64,000 nt of DNA from Heliocidaris tuberculata (taxonomy: Eukaryota; Echinodermata; Echinoidea; Camarodonta; Echinometridae). Made by a program: the position numbers and the translations under genes. The notes below the pieces were generated by a model. That model made no database searches and was not told where the DNA came from. It saw nothing but the letters and a program-made list of their open reading frames with translations. This document shows positions 12,034 through 25,339 of this stretch, piece by piece. Within the stretch, counting starts at the first letter, position 1; the number at the start of each line of letters is the position of its first letter. The DNA lies in NCBI GenBank assembly GCA_025618425.1, contig CM046850.1, positions 4,103,486 through 4,167,485 on the forward strand, read 5' to 3'.

Positions 12034-14064
12034 GCATGGGCCGCGGAACCGGGGGGCTGGGGGGGGGCACTTTTTTGAGTAGACACGGAGAACCCCCCCC
12101 CCCCAATTTTCAAGGAAGAAATAATTTCTAGTAATTGATAAAATTGATAAAATTAATATAAAAGACTGTTATTGTAGTGAGAATTGCTATAAAATGCAGA
12201 TAAAATGCTAAAGATATTTGAATGTTCCGACTTCCGATATGTCCGATTTTATATATCAAAATCTCTCATCCATGTCCATTACTAGCATGTTTTCCATTGG
12301 TACAAATGGGCAATACATCCCCGCCTCTTTAATGCACAGTTAATACAAAATCTAGGCCTAATAAAGCATGGTATTATAAACAAACTGTATAGAAAACAAA
12401 CTCAGATATTTTCACGTGACTTCTCAGGACTGTACAGCATTCTCTAAAATGATAGTCTATTTATCACATCTTCTACAAGTTCATAAGTCTTCTTTCAAGA
12501 TTCAGAATGACGTATCAACTCTTTAGAGAAATTTTAGGATTATTTAAAATCAGGCGCTGTGGGGTGGGGGAGGGGGTACAGTGTCCCCAGTATTTCAGGA
12601 ATTTGGGTATCCTAGTAGTTTCCCCTTTTACATAGATTACTTTAGATAAGTGCTCACTTTCCTTTATATTCCTGCCCGTTCCACAATCTTATAATTTGAT
12701 TTTATTACCATTGATAACTGCCAGAGGCCTATTAAAATATGAGAGGTGGCCCTTTTTCCTTGACAAATGTCCTTTTTCATTAGTAAGAAGTGCCCCTTCC
12801 CCATTTATAAGTATCCTTTATATACGCCCCCTCTTTCCAATATTATAATTGCCCCTATTCTTTCTGATAAGTGCTCCCTTTATTTTATTTCTATGAACGA
12901 GCCTCTTCCCTTTTCATCTCTCATAAAACTCCTAATAAAATCTTTCCTTCGACAATTCCCTTTTAAATCATTTGCATCAAATGTACCTATTAATCTCTTT
13001 CAATAACTGCCTTTTTTCCATTCTCACTTTTCAGATACAAGAATTACCCCCTTTCCGTCTGATAAGTGCATCTTTACTTGTGGCCATATCCTCTATTCAA
13101 ATTTGAGAGGTGCCCGTTCTAATTCGACAAGTGCCCCTTCCGCCTTCTGTTAAATGACACTTGACATCTCTGATGAGTGCCCCTTTACATCTCTGATAAT
13201 TTTTCCTTAATTCATTTTGAAACGGGCTCCTTTTCTTTCTTCTGAAAAGAACCCCTCTTCCTCTATAAAAAAAAACAAAAACAAAAACACCCCTTTTCCA
13301 TTCTCATAAGTGCCCTTTATACCTCTGGTATAAAGTGCCAATATTCATGTGCGACAAATACCACATGTTTCATTCTCTGATAATTGCTCTTTTTAATATG
13401 GCATACTCCTGCTCTTTTTCTTTTTCGATAAGAGCCATTATCGTTCTTAATAAGGGCCCCTTTTTTCTTGCTCCATACTTTGTGCCCCTAATTTATAGCG
13501 ATTTAGAGCAACTTTACTTTCATTTCGTCAAGGCTTGCTCGCTACGTTCGTTCACATATAAATTTGATATAGTTATGTTCTCACTCACTTTGAAAGTGGA
13601 CTTTTGGAGCGGTCTAGTGTTTAAACACCTTTCAGAACCTTTTTTTTTTCTCTCTTTATAAGATGTTGTTAATCACCATGCAGCCTCACAGATCTTAAAA
13701 ATTGCTCGCTCCGCTCGCTCGCACATTAATATGTAGGTCATCAAACCCAACTGCAAACTTTGATGCTTAAGTAAATTATATTAGAGCATGTAAGAGTGAA
13801 ACATAATTGAAATCCTTATAAATGTAATCACAATGTAGATATGACAATGTTTAGAGATTTTATATTTTTCCCGTTGTAGGTGCCCCCTTTTTCAAGAAGT
13901 AGCCCTTATCGGTGCCCTTAAACTTTGGAAATTTCTCCTCAATGTTGAGATCATACCCCCCCCCCCCCCCCCCACTGCTTAAACTGAATTTACGCCGGTG
14001 CATTAATGAGTGAAATCAGATCAGCCCCCCCCCTCCCCACTTTCAAAAACCTCCGCGGCCCCTG
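12034..14064. mobile_element. Possible hAT-like element with GGGCCGCGGA ends
   Basis: Left CATGGGCCGCGGAACC and right (reverse complement) CAGGGGCCGCGGAGG resemble hAT MITE ends. Flanks share only ATCAG and are out of register, so the two ends may belong to different insertions. A lone left end of the same type lies at about 4850. Confidence 0.35.
12640..13480 (+). repeat. Degenerate minisatellite, TGATAAGTGCCCCTT units
   Basis: Words like GATAAGTGCCCCTTT, CTTTCCATTCTCATAAG and TCTGATAAGTGC recur every 30-45 bp for about 840 bp. Apparent open frames here are repeat-derived. Confidence 0.7.
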
Positions 14065-14626
14065 CATCAGTGCAAGAAAACACATTTTATACTATTTAAT
14101 TTCATTCCATTCTGTATTGGACAGGGTTATTATGCTATGTTCAATGATCTGAACATACATTAAATCAAAAAGACGGGTATGAACATGTGGAAGTAAAACA
14201 GAATTAGAAAGTGAAAAAAGTAAAGCAGTATTATATCACTTTGACGACATGGGACTTTTACATATTAGGCCAATGATGACAAAGGCATTCACGACTGATG
14301 GACAATGATCATTATTTTATTTTTGTTCAAGAAATCTCCCCTTGAATGAAAAAGTGAGACAAAGGGGAGCTAACATTTGAATTGACTATCCTTTATTTGC
14401 CAAATATTGAAGAGAATGAAAATTCATGACGTAAGCAGACAGATTTTCTATATTGCAGAATGTCCTTAAGAAACAAGATCTTGAAGACTTTCAAGAAATC
14501 AACTCAAGGGGCATTTTCAATAACATGCTATTGTATCGCCTATAATATTATGTAAAGCATGGCCGGCTGGCCCACTCGCAATGTTCGCACATTAGCGGAG
14601 TACTGTGGGCCCAGCGGGACTGGACC

Positions 14627-14654
14627 ATCGATCTCCTTGGAGAGATCGATGGAC
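14627..14654. repeat. Short perfect hairpin
   Basis: CCATCGATCTC pairs with GAGATCGATGG across a 6 nt loop, flanked on both sides by GGACTGGACC-type words. Function unknown. Confidence 0.7.
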
Positions 14655-14683
14655 TGGACCCCTGGACCTATATATAAGGTCAG

Positions 14684-14990
14684 CATGGGCGCAAATCCAG
14701 GGGGGGCAGGGGGACATGTCCCCCCACCTTTTTGAATAAACTTTGTTTTCGTTTTTTTTTTTTTTTTTTTTTTGCTTGTCAGAGAATTTTGGAGGCAAAT
14801 GTGCCCCCACTTTTTTGAATTACCTTTTTTTTTCTTTCTTTTTTTTTTTTTTTTGCTTGTCAGAGAATTTTGGAGGCAAATGTCCTCCCCCCTACTTTTT
14901 TTAAATAACCTTTTTTTTTTTGCTTGTCAGAGATTTGTGGAGGCGAATGTCCCCCCCCCCCCCAAATTTCAAAATGGATTTGCGCCACTG
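14684..14990. mobile_element. hAT-type MITE, 307 bp
   Basis: Perfect 8 bp duplication AAGGTCAG at 14676-14683 and 14991-14998. Ends read CATGGGCGCAAATCC and CAGTGGCGCAAATCC (reverse complement of the right end). The interior is three to four tandem units (TTGCTTGTCAGAGAATTTTG and GGAGGCAAATGT) separated by long T-runs. Confidence 0.88.
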
Positions 14991-14999
14991 AAGGTCAGG

Positions 15000-17900
15000 T
15001 CAATAATGTTACACAAGCCAGTCCTTCCTGACCGCTAAACTTATATAATCTGATTATAGTCTAGACATCTGAAACTAACACAACTGAATGACACGCTGTT
15101 AATCAAAACATCCAAAACATGAAAAGTATAAGTTTGTAGCAATATTAGGATTAGATTTTATTGGTGTATCATTTTGACTTTGGCATGTGATAATTTTACA
15201 AACGACACGTTCCACAACTTTTTGTCAAGTACTTTAAAATTTGAAAGTTCCTGTTTTACACTTATATCAATTTTTGTTTTCTTATTTTTTTTCAAAATTA
15301 AAAATCATTTTAATCACTCATTAATCTAGACTCCAAAACCTGAAGGCCTTTATAGTCTTTTAAATATCACGATTTTAATATCATCTTTTCATAATTATTT
15401 AAAGACTGTTGTTGAGGTAAAACGACTTTAATCCATGCACGAGGCCAAATCATGGACATAGCTCACCTGTTCATAATTAATAAGACGTTAACTTATCAAA
15501 ATTGATCCATAAGTTAACCAATTTGTTCTCTCGTGTTTTATATTACAGTTCCACGAGACTTGTCCATGGTTTCATGGGAGTGGGGGGGGGGGGTGCTCCG
15601 ACATTATGCTCTGGCGCCATTTGCTTCGGGCTTTCTTTCGTCAAAGGTGTAGGGTTAGGATTAGGTATAGCGTTTGGTCAAGGATTGCAGTTGGGAATTC
15701 GATTGATATACGGCATTGACACGGAGCAATTTCCGCCGAAGCATGTGTCGTACAACGGGGGGGGGGGGGGGGGGGGGGGGGGCAGAGGACAAATAATGCA
15801 ATAGAGTGAGCAGAAGGTGTCATTTTCATTTCTTGTTGCATGCCTTCCCCTCTCCCTTTCTTTCTTTCTTCTTCTCTCTCCTCCCCCTTTTCAGTCTTCT
15901 TCCTCTTTTATTTTTATTTTTTAATTTTTTTTTTGTTGTTTCATGGTTGCCTTAATTTTCCTTTCGATTGGGGGCACGTGCCTTACGTAGCTACGCCACT
16001 GGTCCTGATGTTAATATATACTGCACGGGGGTCAAGCATGCATGGATGGTTACATCTCTCTTCCACCTCCCTGGTTGAACAACATGAAAGAAGCACATTC
16101 ATAAATCACATCGAACATTGACATTTATCGAAGGGCATGACACTGTTTTATCATATGATAAAAACACACATTGTCCTGGTTGTGATCTCCAGCACGAGGA
16201 TCAAGCATGCTTACAAACACATGCATGAACATGAAATTGACAGTCAAAATTATTTTGTTATCAATATTTCAGTAAATATTAGCACGAGATAATAATTTTT
16301 CGTGACCCTGTCTTATAATTATTTGCAACAGTCAAGAACTCGTTAACTTAGCAGCAAGGTTCAGTTGATGACTCTGGGAATCCTGCCAGCCCTGGCTCGC
16401 CGGCAGGGAGGGGGAAAGGGGGGGGGGGGGGGCTTTTCCTCTGATTTTATCCAACTGTAAAGAGCCCCCCCCCCCCCCCCAGATAAGCCCATGCAGATTA
16501 ATTGTGGTTTTCGAGGTTGTCTGTGTAACCTGTCTGGACTACAATAATGAAGAAGGCCTGCGAATGTGATGTTGTTTCTCCCCTCTCTCTCTCTCTCTCT
16601 CTCTCTCCCTCTCTCTCTCCAAGAAGCCATTTTCGTAATGCTTCTCCATGATGATAATAATGTTCAATATATTCAAACCAATCAAACTTACAAAATAATA
16701 ATATAATACAGTGAAATATAATACAGTAGTTTGAATGAGAGGTTTGGGACCCATAGGATATGAAGCAGAGTCGGAATGAGTAAATAACGTATCATATAAG
16801 ATGGCAAGATTGAAACACTTTGTCAACCGTCTAAAATTGATATAGTCCGTGAAGAAGTTTGGGTCATGTTTGAAGCACTGCTAAAAATGACATAATTTTT
16901 GTTGCCTTATCCCATCAATGATCACGCAGAATTGTGAAGTTCCTAAATGAAAATAAAATATATATAGCTCAGCCTGAATTAAAAGCTATCCCAATGCAAT
17001 AATCGGCCAGTGAAGCTGGCAACATGGAAAAACACTCAGATGGTCTGTGTTCTGGAAAGCATTTATACAAACAACAAGTCCGGCGTCCCGGGCCAAGGCC
17101 ATTGCTGTCAATTATTTCTCTCGGGTCAATCATGCAGATACATATTCTGCAAACACAGACTCATTTTCACATAGCTTCAGTTTAAGCAGGGCCGAGGGAA
17201 TCGGTAACACCATGAAGTAGCTTCATGGTAACTCTGAAGCGGTCAGTAAGTCCTAAAGTTTGAACAGTACTTGTGAAAAGTTCCCGACTTCAACACTGAT
17301 GTACATACCTAACCCTAATAAACCCGACCTGAAACTTAATCGCAACCCAACCTAATTTAATTACTTTTTTTATTAACGAAATAGAGCTCGTACTATAGGC
17401 CACAGCAAAATGTGGCCAGAGCTGATTGTGAATAAAAGCAGAAAAATCTGACAAAGAGTGAGTAAAAATTTAAGAAAATTCCATTGAAGATGATAATAAG
17501 AAGCTATGGATTTTATGCAATTCTTGAAGGATTCACTCGAAAAATATCAGTAATTTCTTTGACGAGCTAAATTGACGTTTGGAAAAGATAATGAAGGATG
17601 AAACTGGGTCTATATATTGCATGGATGAAACGTATTTCCCAACCCGGGGGACAGGTGTGACAAAACATTTTCTTCATTGGAGAAAAGTAGATGTTTTGTG
17701 AAATCGTAAGCGTAGAATCATTTCTGAAGGGATGCATGTCAGAAATTGAAATGACGCTCAAAACCCGGGGGGGGGGGCGTGGAAATCTCCGTCCATCGGA
17801 AAACACCACCTGACTGACAACCCGGGGATCTCGTTTAGGGTATTAAAAACAGGAAAGAAGAACCAATCCTCGAATAGGGTGTACAATATTATGCAAGATT

Positions 17901-18590
17901 CAAAAAATCAATGTGAAGGATCTAAATGTCAGGATTTTTTCTCCGAGATTTTTCCTGCCAATTAAGGGTATCAAAACCTGAAAACCTCTCGACTTAACTG
18001 TTAAATCCTTGTTTAGGGTGCTTTTCAGAAAGACATGGACGCGGATGCCTTACAAGCCTCAATGAGACATACCCCCATCCCCCGGCCCGGTCTCAAAATA
18101 TCACAATACAGGGATGATCTAGCTTTTTTCCAAGGGGGGGGAGGGGCTGAGTATTATGATGGCGTTTTCCTATGCACATTAAATGTTTACTTGGCAGCCC
18201 AAGGGAGGGGTTTTAAACCCCCTAACCCCCCCCCCCCCCCCCCCCGTAGATCCGCCACTGCAATATTACATACGTAGCCTCTAAAATATAGATCTGTTTT
18301 AAATGTCTGCTTTGTTAGACTAGCTTACTGGGGGCTCGTTGGAGGCTTGGCCCTGTCAGCCAATCAGAGAGCAACATTATGAACACGCACCGTAAACGTG
18401 ACCCAAAATCCGAACCCAAATAATGCTAGGCTGTCACGCGACCAACCACCAGGCAGGCCGGCCAGGTTCGTTCAGAAAACAGATCAGAGGCTTTATCGCT
18501 CCTTGGTCTGACTTATGTTGAGCAAGGCATTTTATCTACATTGCTCTTTTATCGTACATTGAATAAATGGTGTTTGGCATTAACACCAAC
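15000..18590. other. No gene seen; homopolymer-rich intergenic
   Basis: Poly-G at 15760-15782, poly-C near 16467 and 18228, and a CT run at 16580-16620. An orphan hAT-like right end (TACGCCACTG, near 15994) and another near 18248 (GATCCGCCACTG) indicate old truncated elements. No coding frame with family similarity. Confidence 0.6.
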
Positions 18591-18593
18591 GTG

Positions 18594-18623
18594 TGTGTGG
18601 GTGTGTGTGTGTGTGTGTGTGTG
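18594..18623 (+). repeat. (GT)n microsatellite
   Basis: Simple GT repeat, about 30 bp, in a gene-free stretch. Confidence 0.85.
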
Positions 18624-19046
18624 TTTCTTTTGAAAAAAAAAAATAGAAATATCTTCCAATGTCCCCTATGAACAATAGTTTAAGGCTTCATGGGGAAACA
18701 ACAACGATAACTACGAAAATAACAAAACACAAAGATTGGTACTTTTTTTTTTTTTTTTTTTGTCAGAAGACTCAGAACAGATAGCCTGCCCGAATTAAAG
18801 AAGAGTTAGTATACCGTTATTTTAAATCATGTCATCCTCTCGCGAGATACTATACGCTGTCATTATCTCCCCGAATGGAAGATATATCATCTGACTGGCA
18901 TTTAGCCAGTATCTACGCAACTTGCTATTGAGATTCGTAGAACTGGTAGAAGTGCAACGTGTTATTGACTGAAAGCCAAGATCCAGTAAGCCAACGCAAT
19001 ATTATACTCAATTATTGTACTGTACGAAGTAATTTGCAGACTAGTC

Positions 19047-19069
19047 AGATCAAAGAAGAAGAAGAAGTC

Positions 19070-19100
<31 letters not shown>

Positions 19101-19310
19101 GGAGGAAGAAGAAGAAGATGAAGAAGAAGAAGAAGAAGAAGAAGAAAAAGAAGGAGAAGAAGAAGAAGAAGAAGAAGAAGAAGAAGAAGAAGAAGAAGAA
19201 GGAGAAGAAGAAGAAGAAGAAGAAGGAGAAGAAGGAGAAGAAGGAGGAGAAGAAGAAGAAGAAGAAGAAGAAGAAGAAGAAGAAGAAGAAGAAGAAAAGA
19301 AGAAGAATTA
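19047..19310 (+). repeat. (GAA)n / (AAG)n tract, about 260 bp
   Basis: Nearly pure purine triplet repeat (GAA with GGA and AAA interruptions). Both strands give long meaningless frames (poly-K/E or poly-F). Tracts like this can form triplex DNA. Confidence 0.95.
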
Positions 19311-19329
19311 GAGAGAATGGCCCCTCAAG

Positions 19330-22300
19330 TTGACCCCGAAACATGGTGCCACTTCAGGTTCCTAGAAAATAACCGAGTCCAGATGCAGAAATTCGATAAT
19401 CGAAGAAAAGGAACATTGATTCCCGTCTTCCAGGGAATCTTGTAAACCTGGTCATACCAGGGAGGTGGAAGAGAGACCTCCCTAGTCATCCTTACAAATG
19501 GAACATCATAATGGTCAAAAACAAGCATCAGTATTTCGGATGCAGCCGATAGTAATGAACAACAGTATACAGGCCTATAATTATATTCAGAAGAGACTTC
19601 CCGTTGTAAATTCAGAAAATAGATGATCATTTAAAGATTTAAAGACCCCCAATCGATAACAACGGCAGTAAACTTCCACGCTGGAAGTTTGTAATTAAAC
19701 GTGGGCGTGATGGGGGCTGGGTCATACCAAGGAGGCACTGAAAGCTATCCAATAATCTTGCCGAAGACCATGGACCTACGTAGAAGGTCCATGCTTCGTC
19801 TGATGTCATCATGATTTTTTTTTTTTTTTTGGCAAGAATCGCTTATCAATATTAGGACTCTTCAGTAAGATGCTTCAGCATTATAGTTTAATTCTTTTGT
19901 GTTAGACCACAAGGGTGAATATTAATAATTCTGTACTTATCTTCATCATAATTATCAACAACATAATGTTAAGTTGTTATTCCCCGTCTCCTATCTCTCG
20001 CTCTCTGTCTTTATCCCACACATACTCTCCCTCTCTCTTCTCTCTCCCTCGCCACTCTTTATCTCTTTCTCAGAATAGCTTTGAGCAAATTCATAGGCCT
20101 ACTCTGAAAGTTTATTCTTGCACTCTTCACTTTTCGGCTTTAGTCAGCATCCATGGATTTAATCTGAAGAAGCCGCTGAAAGATTCAGTCCCGTCTTATC
20201 TCGTTCAATCTATTGTAGGTTTTGTAAATAATGTAGTACGAAATCTTTCTCTAATTCCCTCCCTCTCTTTGTCTATTAATTCTCTTCTTTTCCCTCTCTC
20301 TCTTTCTCTCCATCAGAATTATTCATATTCACCCTCCATGCATCTCCTCCCCTTTCTAATCTCTCTCACTATCCATCTCCTTTTTCTCCTCTCTTCTCTC
20401 TACCTTCTCCCATTCCTTCTTCGTAACTAATTGTTGGCATGATGTATGAATGCTTCAAAGCTTACCCACATTCTCAGGAATCCCCCCCCCCCCCCCCCCC
20501 CGGCCGCCGCCAACAGGCCCATAAAGCAGGGACTGGGGTGGTTAGAGATAGCGATGAAATTGAATTGTGTGATGGAAACTACACGTACAAAATACATCCG
20601 ATAATTGCCAACCTCAGTACACAAAACCGTGATATATACCATTGTGAGCGGTTTAAAAAGAAAGGGAAAAAAAGGTGATAAAATCAGGGAGAAAAAAAGA
20701 AAGGGAGCATACATTCTAAAAATAAGAGCAAGAAACATTGATAATTCTTTTCATCCAGATATAAAATACATTTTATTAATTTTTCTTTCTTTTTTTCTTA
20801 AATGTTAACATGTACGATAAGAGTTGTAATGTTTTATACATAAAACTTACGAATGTCCATCTCAATTCTCATTACAAATAGATGCGTTTCTCATATACAT
20901 AAATCATATCTAAAAATTCGACCGAAAATTCCCAAAAGAATCATGTACACAAGCCTAATTTGTACGATCATAAGTAACCATTTTCTTTCTTTGAAGATTC
21001 AACATAGAAAAAAGATTACATTCACTGGGAATATACGATAATTTTTTGAAACAAACAAGACATAGTTCTCTTTCCCTTTGCCTATCATATAAATACAGCG
21101 ACCCTGTTTTCAACGTTGTATAGATAACAAATAGAACAAATTGATGGTCACAAAATGTCGAGTCGAATTCCATTGTCACACACAATTCATCCTCAGGTTT
21201 CTTTATAATTAACAAAAGAGGTAAACACATCGAAAGTACAGTTATTCAAGATAAAGATTATGCAGGTTCGACGGGAAACGTGTCGTCAATAATACTTAAC
21301 ATAAGATATATCGTCTTTTCAAAAATAGCAATTAACAGTTGGATTTTCTACTAGTCGCTTTATTTCTGGCAAGAACAAAATCAATTCATTTGTGATTTCT
21401 ATTTTCTTTGATATATTCCAGTGGAGGCGAATATGAAATCAGTATTACACATAGTACTGACTTTGGAAGACAATTTACTGTACGTGCTCAAAATCATGAT
21501 GACTGTATCGCCATTGCACCAACATAATCATCGCATGACTCATAACCTTATTACAACATAAACATGATAAAGGGCAGAAAATATTGATGCAATGTGTTTG
21601 TAAACAATATAGACAAGCATATTCCGAAGCTGCATGGACCGAAATCTCTCTTCATCCCATAAAATATTCAGTGGCGACTAGCGGGAAATAGGTCTACATC
21701 TTGTCGACAACATCACTTAGCCTTCAGGAAAACCCCTTCGCAGGAAATCCCCTGGAAATATGTTAAGGAGCTGAGCATGCGCATCAACAGTGGTAGATCT
21801 TAGCTTTGATGTCAAGTGCATCATGGATGCATTGTTTGCAAATGAGTCAACTCAAACGCACGGTGCACGCACGACACGCGTGGTATAAGAAGAATACACA
21901 TGATATTGCATTTGTGTGGTTTTAGAACAGCTGATTACCATTGCCACGGCAATAAACATATAGAATTACAAATACTAACTCATAAAATCATTAAGGGTAG
22001 AAGAATACTTAATAGGAATCCAGGCTGTCTGAAATTCGTTAATATATATATAAAGGTATAGAGTTACACATGTAACAATTTTGCTTTAATAGCATTATTT
22101 ATCACAAAGAAAATTGCACTTAATATTAGCATGTCGCTTCTTAAACCAAGGGTAGGCTAGGCCATACTTACTTTGTTCACTGCTTAACATTTCAAATATC
22201 CTCAAATTCCTTAGAAATACATGTAGTTAACAAATTAAACATGAAAATGGTTTCTTAAAACGATGCACTGGACAAAACAATTTAAAGCATAAATAACATC

Positions 22301-22785
22301 ATTTTAAACGTATGATAACTTTCTCCTTGAATTTTGTCAGTAGGAAAATAACAGGGTGTCAAATGTCTAAGCATATTTTTTTTTTATTGCATTAGGTCTA
22401 GAAAACGATCAACGTTTTCAAAACTGGTGGGGCCTAATGCAGTAGCAGTCTAGCAGAGCTCGTCAAAAACCTTAACAGTTCATGTGATAACTGATAATCA
22501 CTTGGACTACATTGGGTATCAAGTACCAACATCATTATTATGACATTATTATATCACAAAAAGATATTTTTCATAAACAAGGAATTTGTGTTCCATCTTC
22601 ACAAGTTTGTCATTATGGCACTTTCTTTTCTAATTCTGGATTGTTCTCAATTTCTCTGTAAGATCAGGAACGAGCATCATGTAAAAATTCGTTCACAGTT
22701 TGATCAAGTTTTTTAAGTTTAAGAAGTCTTCTAAATGAAGCAAAGTCTTGCTTCTCGCCATGTTTCTAAGTTCTAGATCCAGACT
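19330..22785. other. No gene recognised; part may be 3' UTR of the Spot14-like gene
   Basis: 19970-20420 is a CT-rich low-complexity stretch and 20482-20500 a poly-C run. 20500-22785 is unique AT-rich DNA downstream of the minus-strand gene; an AATAAA on the minus strand near 22380 is a possible polyadenylation signal. Confidence 0.5.
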
Positions 22786-22789
22786 ATCG

Positions 22790-23356
22790 TTAGACGTGGA
22801 AAGATTTCGGTTTCAAGCATGACTGTTGATCTCCCGTTTCTTGTTGGTAGATGGTCATCAGATGTTTCGAAACGTTCGTGAGATGTGAAAGAATCGAGAA
22901 AAGTCCTCGAAGGTGTTCCCTGAAGGCTCGGGCAGTCTGGGCTTGTAACCTGGCACTCTCCTCGTCCAAGGTTTCATCCTCCAGCTCGTTCACCTGGCCC
23001 TCGCCTACGGGACCTCGAGCCAACTCCCGCTTCACCGCCTTCAACATCGAGTAATACGTGTGCAAGCTGACCTGTTCGTTCGACACCGGTTTCCCCGATG
23101 AGGCGTTTGCTGATGTCGGTATAACTGACATGCTCGTCGTCGAGTCGTTATCGACGTCAATGAGCATTGACTCGCAGTTGTCCATGTTGATGTCCATCAG
23201 GCGACTGGGGATCAAGACGGTCTCGTCCATCTCGTTCACCGAGTCGATGAAATTCTTCATAATGCCGAGAATCGACTGCGAAGGCGGGGCCTTCTCGTTG
23301 TCGGTCCGTTGAAGCTCCATCATCATGTCGTGGCAAAGGGATGCAAAATCGCTCAT
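22790..23356 (-). CDS. MID1IP1/THRSP (Spot14)-like protein, 188 aa
   Basis: Small cytosolic/nuclear protein. In vertebrates MID1IP1 and Spot14 promote lipogenesis by polymerising acetyl-CoA carboxylase, and MID1IP1 binds the MID1 microtubule protein. The three family blocks are present in order: residues 28-56 (IMKNFIDSVNEMDETVLIPS), 99-115 (TYYSMLKAVKRELARG) and 144-175 (FREHLRGLFSILSHLT then YQQETG). Between the first two is an S/T-rich linker; residues 118-140 form an acidic stretch, as in MID1IP1. The family's usual length is 146-183. No intron interrupts the frame. The start context is weak (C at -3) but no better in-frame ATG lies close upstream. Base composition is clearly richer in GC than the flanks, as expected of real coding DNA here. 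Confidence 0.88.
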   Translation of the reverse strand: MSDFASLCHDMMMELQRTDNEKAPPSQSILGIMKNFIDSVNEMDETVLIPSRLMDINMDNCESMLIDVDNDSTTSMSVIPTSANASSGKPVSNEQVSLHTYYSMLKAVKRELARGPVGEGQVNELEDETLDEESARLQAQTARAFREHLRGLFSILSHLTNVSKHLMTIYQQETGDQQSCLKPKSFHV

Positions 23357-23929
23357 CAGATACAGAAGCTACGCTGGAGAAAGCGACAAGACTCAAGAAG
23401 TTCCACAAAAATATTTGTCCAGGTGATGACTGCTAATAATATACCGATGCCTGTCTTTGCTTAGCAGCAATGCACCATATCTAAGCTAGATTCTGAACAA
23501 AAGTCAGAAGAACCAAGCTGACGAAATAGATAAGATCAAGATAGATGGATGATGACAGTTTCAGTTCAACATGTCCCAGAGTAGATGAAGCTAGCTAATG
23601 AATTATGTCCAGAGCAAACTCCAGTAATATATGCTGTATTTACCAGCAAAACAACCTTCCGGATAAGTGATTTTGGCTGGTATAGAGCAAAGATAACGTC
23701 CTGCTAGAAGTGCAATAAACTGGTGAAGATGTTAGTAAGGTACACAGTACATGAACATGTGCACAAATTCTGAAAGATAAATTCTAACGCAACATACAAA
23801 TACAAGTATCTCCCTGCATGCTGCATAGATAATGAATGAACCTGTTATTATTGGAATACATATACACCCCTAAGGAAACCAACAAGCCATGTGCGCATGC
23901 GTATCGTATGACGAAACGGGCGAGCCCCC

Positions 23930-24010
23930 AGATATGCAAATAAGCCACGATCACGCTATGGGAATGAATCACTATTGGGTGAAGTCCATTGGCTCAATGC
24001 ATCTATCGAC
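23930..24010 (-). promoter_or_regulatory. Possible promoter elements upstream of the Spot14-like gene
   Basis: About 580-650 bp upstream of the minus-strand ATG lie a perfect octamer ATGCAAAT (23934-23941, plus strand) and a CCAAT box on the minus strand (GAGCCAATGGAC, around 23986). Both are common promoter-proximal motifs. There is no evidence for the actual start site. Confidence 0.3.
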
Positions 24011-24523
24011 CCTTCCAATAAATGGAGCAAGGGACGGCCTGAAAAGTAGTTATCAATGATTCTCGTTTTCATTACATATTTTTATATGTTCAGCATTGCT
24101 ATGAAATAATCGACATGAAAATACGATTTTGGCTCAATTCTTGAAATTTAGATCAATTTTCGTTACAATTTCATTAATAATTAGCTATTTCTTGCAGAGA
24201 TCGAAACGATGTGTCGATACGGTCCTCTTCGTGGTGCTTACGTGATCGCATAAAGTTTGTTGAACCTGTACTGTACCCTTTTTCTTCGGGCAGGAGAGAG
24301 AAAATGAGAGAGAGGGGGAGAGAGAGAGAGAGAAAGACATGAAGCGAGAAAGAGCAGAAAGATTGATTTCACAGCAGTTATGTAACAGTATTATATTATT
24401 TTGAAAAAATATGATTATGAAGACAATGATTGCACGATCTTGAAGTGAATTGAATCGAATTGAATTTTATCAAACATCACTGATTTATATCAGTATTCTG
24501 TGCATAAACATATAAAAGAGTAT

Positions 24524-25339
24524 CAGTGGCGTAGCCAGGATTTTTCAATAGGGGGGGCAGACGTGAAGGATCCAACTGCGTGGCCATGGTAGCCAGGATT
24601 TCGATTTTTCTTTTTTTTTTCTTCTTTTTTTTCTTTTTTCTTTTCTTTTTTTCTTTTTTTTTTTGTTTTTGTTTGGGGGGGGGTTGTGAGCACACAGAGC
24701 GTGCAAAATTGGTGATGAGCACGCAAAGCGTGCTCTCCAGGGGGTGGGTGCAGGGAGCGGGAGATTCCCCTCTTCCCGCGCGCAGCGCGAAAGCTCTGAC
24801 GTTATAGCAAATTTGAGATGAAGATAACGGCTCGTAGCACCTTTTTTTTAAGGCGGAAAGTTAGTTCGACACCCGGACTGCTTTTCAATTATTTGGACGC
24901 AATACTGCACTGTGTGTTACCAACAGGGATGGTTGCAGACAGGGGGGAATTTCCCCCTTCCCGCGCGAAGCGCGAAAGCTCTGACGTTTTAACAAATTTG
25001 AGAGAAAGATAACCGTGCTTGTAGCAAACAATTTATTTAAGCGGAATGTTATAGTTCAACACCCTGACTGCTTTTCAATTATTTGGACGCAATATTGCAC
25101 TTTATGTAACAGGGGATGGTGAAGGGAGGGGGGAGGGTTTCCCCCTCCCCGCGCGAAGCGCGAAAACTTTGAGTTTTAAGCAAATTTTGAGTGAAAGATA
25201 ACGGCTCGTAGCGCCGTTTTGGGCTTTTTTCTCTCACTTGATCCCCGCATTTTCGCTCTCGCTTTCTTTCTTTTTTTTTCAAGTGGCTGAATGGGGGGGG
25301 GGGGGCATGGCCCCCTTGTGCCCCCTGTCTACGCCAGTG
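24524..25339. mobile_element. hAT-like non-autonomous element with internal repeats, 816 bp
   Basis: Ends CAGTGGCGTAGCCAGG and CACTGGCGTAGACAGG (reverse complement of the right end) are flanked by 8 bp near-duplications AAGAGTAT (24516) and AAGATTAT (25340). Inside, a unit of about 190 bp with GCGCGAAGCGCGAAA and GATAACGGCTCGTAGC repeats three times (near 24770, 24960, 25150). Poly-T and poly-G runs lie near the ends. Non-coding. Confidence 0.8.

Noticed and set aside
12034..14064. A complete hAT element
   Set aside because: Ends match in sequence but flanking 8-mers do not; kept only as low-confidence.
18959..19344. Lysine/glutamate-rich and phenylalanine-rich open frames
   Set aside because: They are translations of a GAA microsatellite on the two strands.
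19915..20430. 171-codon Ser/Leu-rich frame
   Set aside because: CT-rich low-complexity DNA gives S and L codons in any frame; no domain is recognisable.
22851..23312. Plus-strand frames over the Spot14-like gene
   Set aside because: Shadows of the minus-strand coding sequence, whose residues match a known family.
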